From Nitrosomonas sp. (GTDB lineage Bacteria > Pseudomonadota > Gammaproteobacteria > Burkholderiales > Nitrosomonadaceae), in the NCBI GenBank assembly GCA_017984435.1, contig JAGNZK010000003.1:46798-110797 (forward strand): a DNA stretch of 64,000 nt, given 5' to 3'. Under the pieces are notes generated by a model, which was given only the letters and a program-made list of their open reading frames with translations, did not search any database and was not told the DNA's origin. This document shows positions 57,475-64,000 of this stretch, piece after piece (positions within the stretch are counted from its first letter, which is position 1; every line of letters starts with the position of its first letter). A program made the translations under genes and the position numbers.

Positions 57475-58371
57475 TTATGTGGATAGCTGATCACGTCTCA
57501 GCATAAAAACAAACTCATCGCCAGCGCTAGTTTCCAGCCAGGTAAATGGCAGTTGAGGATAAGCCTGTTCCAATGCATCGCGGTTATGACCAATTTCAAC
57601 CAGCAATATGCCGTCGTCGGTTAAATGCAGGGCTGCCTGCTGCAAGATCAAATGCGTTGCATCCAGACCATCGATACCGCTCGCCAGCGCATTTTGCGGT
57701 TCGTGCCGGTATTCCTGAGGTAATTGTGCCATGGATTCGGCGTTTACATACGGTGGATTACTGATGATCAGATCGTATTGTCTGTCAGGTAAAGTTGAGA
57801 ATAGATCGGATTCGATCAAATGAATTCTGTTTTCCAAACCATAGTCTTGCACATTCTTGTGTGCTACTGCAAGCGCCTGAATAGAAATGTCAATTGCGTC
57901 AATGTGTGCATTTTCAAAGCTGTGCGCCATGAGAATCGCTAGACAGCCTGAACCGGTGCACAGATCTAATGCAGAAGAAATATAGTCTGGATCAGTGACC
58001 CAGGGTGAGAGTTGCGTTTGCAGCAATTCGGCAATAAATGAGCGCGGAATAATCACACGTTCGTCGACATAAAAACTATAATCTCCTAGCCAGGCTTCAT
58101 GCGTAAGGTAGGCAGCGGGGACTCTGCCGGCGGCACGGCGTTCAATGACATCCAGTACTTGCGTGCACTCAGTATCAATCAAGCGTGCATCGAGGAATGG
58201 TTCCAGTTGATCCAGTGGTAAATGCAAGGTTTTCAGAATAAGATACGCCGCTTCATCATAGGCATTAGATGAGCCATGGCCAAAATGCAGACCAGCTTGA
58301 TTAAATTGGCTAACAGCAAAGCGTAGAAGATCGCGGATAGTGCGAAGTTGAGATTGGGCTTGAGCAATCAT
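57475..58371 (-). CDS. prmB: Ribosomal protein L3 N5-glutamine methyltransferase PrmB
   Basis: SAM-dependent methyltransferase of 298 residues acting on a Gln of ribosomal protein L3. The SAM loop ALDLCTGSGCLAILMAH and the amide-methyltransferase motif IISNPPYVNAESMAQLP are intact. The N-terminal segment LRFAVSQFNQAGLHFGHGSS and the RVPAAYLTHEAWLGDYSFYV stretch favour PrmB over PrmC. It is transcribed alone on the minus strand. Confidence 0.88.
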   Translation of the reverse strand: MIAQAQSQLRTIRDLLRFAVSQFNQAGLHFGHGSSNAYDEAAYLILKTLHLPLDQLEPFLDARLIDTECTQVLDVIERRAAGRVPAAYLTHEAWLGDYSFYVDERVIIPRSFIAELLQTQLSPWVTDPDYISSALDLCTGSGCLAILMAHSFENAHIDAIDISIQALAVAHKNVQDYGLENRIHLIESDLFSTLPDRQYDLIISNPPYVNAESMAQLPQEYRHEPQNALASGIDGLDATHLILQQAALHLTDDGILLVEIGHNRDALEQAYPQLPFTWLETSAGDEFVFMLRRDQLST

Positions 58372-58513
58372 TGTTATGGGAATTCTAGAATTTTAACGGG
58401 TTGGAAAATAGCTGTCTGTGAAGCGGTGTCTTGACAATAAGTAACAATGTAGCATAAATCGCTAACGATGAAGCGCTTCTGAATAATCGATGCACGTATT
58501 TTAGAGTATTATT

Positions 58514-59023
58514 TTGAACGAAGCCAAGATATTGAAAAATAATGATGATATGAGTTTTATGCGAATTGCATTGGCATTGGCCCGTCAGGCGCAAGATGAT
58601 GGTGAAGTGCCGGTAGGTGCGGTGATAGTACAAAATGAAGTTGTAGTTGGACGCGGGTATAATCGTTCAATTATTGCTACCGATCCGACCGCGCATGCTG
58701 AGGTGATGGCCATGCGCGATGCTGGCAATAATCTGGCAAATTATCGTTTGCTGGATTGCACGTTATATGTCACATTGGAGCCTTGTGTCATGTGTATTGG
58801 TGCAATTTTTCATGCGCGCATTAAACGTTTGGTGTATGCGGCGGCAGATCCGAAAACCGGCGCTTGCGGTAGTGTCATTGATTTATCATCGGAGACACGG
58901 CTTAATCATCATATGCAGGTAACGGCTGGAGTTATGGCACCTGAGGCTAGTTTGTTGTTAAAACAGTTTTTTGCACATAGGCGTAAAGTGTCCGGGCGGG
59001 ATGATCGTGAGAATAAATATTAG
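58514..59023 (+). CDS. tadA: tRNA-specific adenosine deaminase TadA
   Basis: Converts A34 to inosine in tRNAArg. The zinc site is HAEVMAMRD (His and the proton-shuttle Glu) and EPCVMCIGA (two Cys). TTG 58514 gives 169 residues; ATG 58550 gives 157 and is equally plausible. It overlaps the following L,D-transpeptidase gene by 23 bases if that gene begins at 59001. Confidence 0.93.
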   Translation: MNEAKILKNNDDMSFMRIALALARQAQDDGEVPVGAVIVQNEVVVGRGYNRSIIATDPTAHAEVMAMRDAGNNLANYRLLDCTLYVTLEPCVMCIGAIFHARIKRLVYAAADPKTGACGSVIDLSSETRLNHHMQVTAGVMAPEASLLLKQFFAHRRKVSGRDDRENKY

Positions 59024-59489
59024 TATTGCAACTCAGCGACTTGATCTACTGGACGAGCAGAGTCATATTATTAAGCAATATCTGATTTCATCGGCAAAAA
59101 ACGGTACAGGGCAGGAAAATGGCAGTTTCCGTACACCGCTGGGAAAACATATTATTCGTGCCAAGATAGGGTCTGGCCAGACGATAAATACCGTTTTTAT
59201 TAAACGGCGGCCAACGGGTGAGATATATAGTCCGGAGTTGGGACAACAATACCCTAAGCGCGATTGGATTCTCACGCGCATTTTATGGTTATCCGGCTGT
59301 GAACGGGGATTTAATCGTTTAGGTTCAGTTGATACCATGCGCCGCTATATTTATATTCATGGCAGTCCGGATAGTGTTGAAATGGGTAAACCGGGTTCAA
59401 TTGGATGTATCCGGATGCGCAATAGAGATTTATTGGAGCTGTTTGGTTTGGTCAAAGCCGGAACTCCGGTTGAGATTAATGCGAAGTAG
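59001..59489 (+). CDS. L,D-transpeptidase (YkuD) family protein
   Basis: YkuD-fold protein of 162 residues. The late signature reads IYIHGSPDSVEMG then KPGSIGCIRMRN. The catalytic Cys is present but the usual SHGC reads SIGC, losing the conserved His beside it. Start 59001 (MIVRINISIA) is chosen; ATG 58971 lies deeper inside tadA. No signal peptide is visible, which is odd for an enzyme expected in the periplasm. It may be a divergent subgroup with altered or no transpeptidase activity. Confidence 0.8.
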   Translation: MIVRINISIATQRLDLLDEQSHIIKQYLISSAKNGTGQENGSFRTPLGKHIIRAKIGSGQTINTVFIKRRPTGEIYSPELGQQYPKRDWILTRILWLSGCERGFNRLGSVDTMRRYIYIHGSPDSVEMGKPGSIGCIRMRNRDLLELFGLVKAGTPVEINAK

Positions 59490-59575
59490 GATTATTCTTG
59501 CAAAAGTAAGAAAATATTAATGGGTGTCTCAAGTCGATTGAGAATGAATGGTTTTGGATAATTGGGAGAAAATCT

Positions 59576-60079
59576 ATGAAGCTTCAAGCAAGAATTAATA
59601 CACCGAAAGAATTAATTAATTTTTTGTTAATGTTGATTTTAATTTTATCTACGCCTGGCATACTTCTAGCGGATGAGATTGGCGATGTCTCAACTAAATT
59701 TAAGATGTTGGGAGCAAATGATAAGATTGTTATTGAGGCATTTGACGATCCTGAAATTAGTGGCGCAACTTGTTATTTGAGTCGAGCAAAAACTGGGGGT
59801 GTTGGCGGAATGGTTGGAGTTGCCGAGGATACTTCGGATGCTTCAATCGCTTGTCGCCAGATTGGGCCGATTTCTTTGCCGGAGAATGTAAAGAATGGTA
59901 AAGAGGATGGTAAAGAGGTTTTTAAAAAAAGCACATCTTTGCTATTCAAATCACTACAAGTCGTTCGATTTTATGATGCCAAAAGGAATGTATTAGTGTA
60001 TTTATCTTATAGCGACAGAGTTATTGAAGGATCTCCTAAAAACAGTATCTCAATTATTCCTGTTGCTCCATGGCATTAA
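59576..60079 (+). CDS. creA: CreA family periplasmic protein
   Basis: Protein of 167 residues. After an export signal ending GILLA comes the CreA core: [40 protein letters not shown], and [16 protein letters not shown]. Two conserved Cys could form a disulfide. CreA proteins have no established biochemical role. The signal region (residues 17-32) is preceded by an unusually long basic N terminus. It stands between an L,D-transpeptidase and hemA. Confidence 0.87.
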   Translation: MKLQARINTPKELINFLLMLILILSTPGILLADEIGDVSTKFKMLGANDKIVIEAFDDPEISGATCYLSRAKTGGVGGMVGVAEDTSDASIACRQIGPISLPENVKNGKEDGKEVFKKSTSLLFKSLQVVRFYDAKRNVLVYLSYSDRVIEGSPKNSISIIPVAPWH

Positions 60080-60206
60080 TAAGATGATTGGAATACAGAT
60101 AAGAATAGAAAATAAATTATTTTCATTGATGGTATTTAGGAGTTGCTAATATTATAATGGCGGGCTATTTATTATCAATTGCTTACATTGACTAACATTA
60201 TCTTTC

Positions 60207-61463
60207 ATGCAGTTATTCGCCTTCGGTATTAATCATCACACTGCACCACTGGATGTGCGTGAACAGGTTACTTTTCCTGAAAATACAATGGAGCATGCAT
60301 TGCATGACTTGGTCGGACGCAATCCGATTAAAGAAGCAGCTATTGTGTCCACCTGTAATCGTACGGAAGTATATTGCTGCACCGACAAACCTGAAGATGC
60401 CATGACGTGGCTGGCGGATTTTCATCATCTACAGACACGTGAACTCGATCCTTACCTGTACAAATTGCCGCGCGAGCAGGCGGTGAAGCATGCGTTCAGG
60501 GTTGCTAGCGGATTAGATTCTATGGTTTTGGGTGAACCACAAATACTGGGGCAGTTAAAAAGTGCCGTGAAATCCGCTGAACATGCAGGTACGTTGGGTT
60601 TGTTGCTGCATAAATTATTTCAACGTACATTTTATGTCGCCAAGGAAGTTCGAACCTCGACTGAGATTGGTACCAGTTCGGTATCGATGGCTGCTGCTGC
60701 TGCACGGCTGGCTGAGCGGATTTTTGGTGATATTGGTGATCAGCGTGTGTTGTTCATTGGTGCTGGGGAAATGATTGAATTATGCGCTAATCATTTTGCT
60801 GCACGTAATCCAAAGAAGATTACCGTTGCTAATCGTACAACAGAGCGCGCGGAAGCATTGGCCAATCGCTTTATTAATGCACAGGCCATTACACTAAGTG
60901 ATTTACCGGAGCAGCTGGCGTTGCACGACATTATTGTGACTTGTACGGCGAGTCCGTTACCTATCTTGGGAAAAGGCATGGTGGAGCGTGCGATCAAGAT
61001 ACGTAAGCATCGCCCTCTATTTATCGTCGATTTGGCTGTGCCGCGCGATGTTGAGTCTGAAGTAGCAGAGTTGGATGACGTATTTCTCTACTATGTTGAT
61101 GATTTGTCTGAAATTGTAAAAGAAGGATTGGATTCGCGCCAGAATGCAGTTGCTCAGGCTGAAACCATTATTGATTCAAATGTGGTGGATTTTATGCGTT
61201 GGATGTCAACGCGAGAAATGGTTCCAACTATCCGTGCATTACGCGATCAGGGTGAACGCTACCGTCGTCATGAATTGGCTCGAGCTCAGAAACTGCTGGA
61301 GAAGGGTGAAGATCCAAAAAAAGTTATTGAATCACTGAGTAATAGCCTAACGAATAAATTCTTGCATGTGCCTTCCAATGCTCTGAATTATGCAGCGGCT
61401 GATGAACGTGAAGAATTAGTCGAATTAATTAATCGACTATACCAATTGCATCGCCCACAATGA
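60207..61463 (+). CDS. hemA: Glutamyl-tRNA reductase
   Basis: First committed enzyme of C5-pathway tetrapyrrole synthesis, reducing Glu-tRNA to glutamate-1-semialdehyde. The N-terminal [14 protein letters not shown] and the catalytic C50 in STCNRTEVY are intact. [13 protein letters not shown] lies near the C-terminal dimerisation helix. The length of 418 residues is normal. Its stop overlaps the prfA start (ATGA), the usual hemA-prfA coupling. Confidence 0.97.
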   Translation: MQLFAFGINHHTAPLDVREQVTFPENTMEHALHDLVGRNPIKEAAIVSTCNRTEVYCCTDKPEDAMTWLADFHHLQTRELDPYLYKLPREQAVKHAFRVASGLDSMVLGEPQILGQLKSAVKSAEHAGTLGLLLHKLFQRTFYVAKEVRTSTEIGTSSVSMAAAAARLAERIFGDIGDQRVLFIGAGEMIELCANHFAARNPKKITVANRTTERAEALANRFINAQAITLSDLPEQLALHDIIVTCTASPLPILGKGMVERAIKIRKHRPLFIVDLAVPRDVESEVAELDDVFLYYVDDLSEIVKEGLDSRQNAVAQAETIIDSNVVDFMRWMSTREMVPTIRALRDQGERYRRHELARAQKLLEKGEDPKKVIESLSNSLTNKFLHVPSNALNYAAADEREELVELINRLYQLHRPQ

Positions 61464-62542
61464 ACAAAAACATCACGGACCGACTCACTCGTTTGAGTGT
61501 GCGTTTGGAAGAATTAAATCAATTGCTGAGCAGCCAAACTGCGACAGCAGATCTCGATAATTATCGCAAACTCACACGTGAGCACGCTGAGATTGTTCCC
61601 ATTGTTGAACTCTATCGCGCTTATCGGCAAAGCGAACAAGATATGCAAACCGCACGGGAGATGCATGCTGACCTGGAAATGCGTTCTTTTGCAGAAGCGG
61701 AAATACAAGCAGGTAAAGAACAACTGGTAAGAATTGAGTCGGAAATACACAAGCAATTACTCCCGAAAGATCCTAACGATGAACGTAATATTTTCCTGGA
61801 AATACGTGCAGGAACCGGAGGAGATGAGTCGGCCTTGTTTGCCGGCAACTTATTCCGGATGTATTCACGCTATGCTGAGAGACGAGGTTGGCAAGTTGAG
61901 ATTATTTCGCAGAGCTTGTCTGACATTGGTGGTTATAAGGAAATCATTGCCAAAATTATTGGTCAGGGTGCTTATTCCCGGCTTAAATTTGAATCAGGCG
62001 GTCACCGTGTTCAACGTGTACCAGTGACCGAAACGCAAGGAAGGGTACATACTTCGGCTTGTACTGTGGCTATTATGCCGGAAGCTGATGAAGTCAGTGA
62101 AGTAGTGCTCAATCCTGCTGAGTTGCGCATAGATACTTTTCGCGCTTCAGGTGCTGGTGGTCAGCACATTAATAAAACAGATTCGGCAGTACGTGTTACC
62201 CATTTACCTACTGGCATTGTAGTGGAATGTCAAGATGGACGCTCGCAACACAAAAATAAAGCGCAGGCCCTGAGTGTATTGGCAGCGCGGATTCATGATA
62301 AACAAATGCAGGCACATCATGCAGAACAGGCAGCTACCCGAAAATCACTCGTGGGTACTGGTGATCGATCAGAGCGAATCCGTACTTACAACTTTCCTCA
62401 AGGACGTGTGACGGACCATCGTATTAATCTAACACTCTATAAAATGGATCAGATTATGGATGGTGATGTGGATGAGCTTTGTTCAGCACTAATGGCTGAG
62501 CATCAGGCAGAGTTATTAGCAGCTTCGGTACAAGATAATTAG
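61460..62542 (+). CDS. prfA: Peptide chain release factor 1
   Basis: Reads UAA and UAG and triggers peptide release. The codon-recognition motif PVT (188-190, the P-x-T of RF1) and the catalytic GGQ (233-235, [15 protein letters not shown]) are present. The length of 360 residues is normal. The usual downstream partner prmC, which methylates the GGQ glutamine, is absent here; repeats and IS remnants follow instead. Confidence 0.97.
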   Translation: MNKNITDRLTRLSVRLEELNQLLSSQTATADLDNYRKLTREHAEIVPIVELYRAYRQSEQDMQTAREMHADLEMRSFAEAEIQAGKEQLVRIESEIHKQLLPKDPNDERNIFLEIRAGTGGDESALFAGNLFRMYSRYAERRGWQVEIISQSLSDIGGYKEIIAKIIGQGAYSRLKFESGGHRVQRVPVTETQGRVHTSACTVAIMPEADEVSEVVLNPAELRIDTFRASGAGGQHINKTDSAVRVTHLPTGIVVECQDGRSQHKNKAQALSVLAARIHDKQMQAHHAEQAATRKSLVGTGDRSERIRTYNFPQGRVTDHRINLTLYKMDQIMDGDVDELCSALMAEHQAELLAASVQDN

Positions 62543-62637
62543 TTGCTTCTGAGATGCTGCAACTATCTGATAATAAAGTGGAATAATATATTTTTATTAA
62601 CTATGTCATCCGAGAATGGTAAGATAGCCTCTTATGT

Positions 62638-62689
62638 TTTAATCTTTTTGGATTTAATTGCTCGCCCTTTGCGACGAAGTGTTTTATTT
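62638..62689. repeat. REP-like palindromic repeat, degraded copy 3
   Basis: Aligns over its length with the units at 25471 and 31147 (TTTAAT, TTTGGATTTAATT, CTCGC, GAAGTGTTTTATTT) but the hairpin is partly destroyed. It lies about 95 bases after prfA. Confidence 0.5.
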
Positions 62690-62766
62690 AGAACGTTGAT
62701 TAAAGATACTTGTCGTCCCTGCAAAACTGACCTTGCCCCGGTAATTCGTACATCTTAATGCGCTTA

Positions 62767-63440
62767 TTATGCGGTTTTTTTCAACTGTGCCACAAGCCAG
62801 TTTTGCTCAAACTTCATTGGACTGATGTAATTCAGTGTCGAATGCAGTCTTCTGTGGTTGTAGTAGTTAAGCCAATCAATCACTTCATCCATTGCCTGAC
62901 GGCGTGTTTCAAACCGTATTCCATACAATCTACCTACCTTCAACGATCCCCACAGGCTTTCGATGGGAGCATTATCCCAACAGTTTGCTTTTCTGCTCAT
63001 TGAACTGTGCATGCCATATTCAGCCAGTGTATTCTGAAATACGTGACTGCAATACTGACTGCCGCGATCAGAATGGAAGATGAATCCAGGTTCTGGTCGT
63101 CGTCTGAACCAGGCCATCTTTAGCGCATCCGTCACCAAGCTGCTCTGCATATGGGGTTGCATGCTCCATGCCCACAACCTGACGGCTATACAGATCAAGA
63201 ACCACCGCCAGATACAATCAGCCAGCATCGGTTTGAGTATAGGCGATATCGCTAACCCACACACGATTAGGTGCATCAGGTTGGAAGTTTCGATTGAGTA
63301 AATTTGGCACAATCGGCAGACTATGCTTGCTGTCGGTGGTTACGATGAATTTACGCTTTCCGCGCGCTTTGATGTTGTGCTCCTTCATGAGCCGCCGAAC
63401 TCGTTCTTTCCAAGCTCGCACACTATTAGCCCGAAGTTCG
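62767..63440 (-). pseudogene. Broken IS3-family orfB transposase
   Basis: Reading from 63440 down: ELRANSVRAWKERVRRL, then TTDSKHSLPIVPNLLNRNF and VWVSDIAY, a TGA in place of Trp after TDAG, then LYLAVVLDLYSRQVVG, a frameshift, then WSMQPHMQ, FHSDRGSQYCS, and the C-terminal SLKVGRLYG and YNHRRLHSTLNYISPMKFE. This is an rve-type DDE integrase core with D, D and E regions visible but in two frames. The 5' end is cut at about 63440 by an IS256-type terminus. It cannot be active. A possible IS end lies near 62711. Confidence 0.85.
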
Positions 63441-63470
63441 AGGGTGTCCTAGATTTTGTGTAAATGGTTG

Positions 63471-63875
63471 TTAATAGTGCCGAGGCATTCTTTCGTTAAA
63501 TTGAATGGTAAACCTGTTTAGTGCAGGTTTCCAATCTCTTAGTGGCATAGACCATTTTTTGGCGATATTGCTGAGTGCCAAATAGAACAATTTGATCACA
63601 GCGTCATCGTTGGGAAACGATCCGCGGTTTTTGCTGACTTTGCGCAGATTCATATTGACTGATTCAATTGCGTTGGTAGTATAGATGATGCGGCGTATCT
63701 CAGGCGGGTAGTCGAAAAACGGGATGATGCGCTGCCAGTTATTGCGCCAAGACAGAGCAATGGGTGGATAAGCCGAGTTCCATTTATCTTCAAAGGCGGA
63801 TAGCGCTTGTTCAGCCTCATCAATGGTGGCGGCGCTGTAGACCAGGCGTAAATCGGCGGCCACTTTCTTGCGTGA
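63471..63875 (-). pseudogene. IS256-family transposase, C-terminal part only
   Basis: Encodes RKKVAADLRLVYSAATIDEA, FFDYPPEIRRIIYTTNAIES, and FPNDDAVIKLFYLALSNIAK, the C-terminal third of an IS256-type (mutator) transposase, ending at its true stop. Similarity begins at 63875; upstream codons belong to the next element, so an apparent ATG at 63905 is false. The element's right end GGGTGTCC starts at 63442. Confidence 0.85.
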
Positions 63876-64000
63876 GGGTGTAAATAATTTTGTGTAAATG
63901 GTCATTTAGCAGGAAACTGCGTATTTATTTTTGGAGTAAAAATGACTACACCTAAATCCCTACCGACCGACTTAATTGATAGCTTGCTGGCGGATTACAA
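63876..64000 (+). mobile_element. Left end of a second IS256-type element (runs off the window)
   Basis: Begins GGGTGTAAATAATTTTGTGT at 63876, closely matching the terminus at 63442 (GGGTGT, then TTTTGTGTAAATGG). It interrupts the transposase gene of the first element. A new transposase gene starts inside it. Confidence 0.75.
63942..64000 (+). CDS. IS256-family transposase, N-terminal fragment (3' end outside window)
   Basis: ATG 63942 follows GGAG. The visible frame, MTTPKSLPTDLIDSLLADYK, is a typical IS256-family transposase start. It is open to the window edge, so this may be a complete element. Confidence 0.8.
   Translation, partial: MTTPKSLPTDLIDSLLADY

Noticed and set aside
63876-63905. 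An ATG at 63905 as start of the minus-strand IS256 transposase.
   Set aside because: It falls inside the left end of the second IS256-type element; family similarity begins only at 63875.

Overview
The window is chromosomal DNA of a proteobacterium, most likely a betaproteobacterium close to Nitrosomonas (inferred from gene content, moderate GC and recognisable gene orders; no rRNA gene is present to confirm it). Telling neighbourhoods are mreBCD-mrdA-rodA-rlpA divergent from gatCAB, bamE-dapB-apaH divergent from fur, an mlaFEDCB operon followed by a yadGH-type exporter and a BolA gene, and hemA-prfA. Most of the window is housekeeping sequence with tight, often overlapping operons.

Layout. 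1-2.3 kb: end of ligA, then a purine-salvage pair (hpt, mtnP) and a peptide deformylase. 2.4-5.4 kb: an AT-rich orphan BRCT protein, hemJ and an M32 carboxypeptidase. 5.4-12.1 kb: pbpG, plsC, apaH, dapB, bamE, fur, a lytic transglycosylase and malate dehydrogenase. 12.5-14.9 kb: a wrecked ECF sigma-factor gene whose usual YCII/DGPF partner genes are still intact, then a nested-palindrome repeat. 15.1-21.7 kb: the cell-elongation operon, minus strand. 21.8-25.2 kb: gatCAB. 25.2-31.2 kb: an accessory block with a REP-like palindrome, a deleted relic of a LuxR-type regulator, the intact regulator, two tandem multicopper-oxidase-like genes, a strong terminator and an IS3 relic. 31.2-37.4 kb: a membrane GGDEF-EAL protein, a FadL-type porin and an FtsH protease. 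37.6-44.3 kb: Mla lipid transport, an ABC exporter, a BolA protein, a DjlA-like J protein and a GST-like protein. 44.3-50.7 kb: an IS5 relic, dnaE, trhP and a YheT hydrolase. 50.9-56.4 kb: one giant repetitive RTX/S-layer-like protein. 56.6-62.5 kb: rluB, prmB, tadA, an L,D-transpeptidase, creA, hemA, prfA. 62.6-64 kb: a REP-like relic and nested insertion sequences.

The most interesting signal is the tandem oxidase pair at 26.9-30.7 kb. The first protein keeps the four domain-1 histidines of a trinuclear copper centre but has lost every domain-2 copper-cluster ligand. The second has lost three of the four domain-1 histidines but keeps the full domain-2 set. Each is incomplete alone; together they supply exactly one complete eight-histidine cluster. 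In two-domain multicopper oxidases this cluster lies between subunits, so the pair looks like an obligate heteromeric (split) multicopper oxidase. Its second subunit also carries an extra blue-copper domain and a histidine-rich beta-propeller. The LuxR-type regulator just upstream, with a decayed copy beside it, is the likely local controller.

No tRNA, rRNA, CRISPR array or complete prophage was recognised. All functional calls come from reading motifs and gene order; no database search was run.
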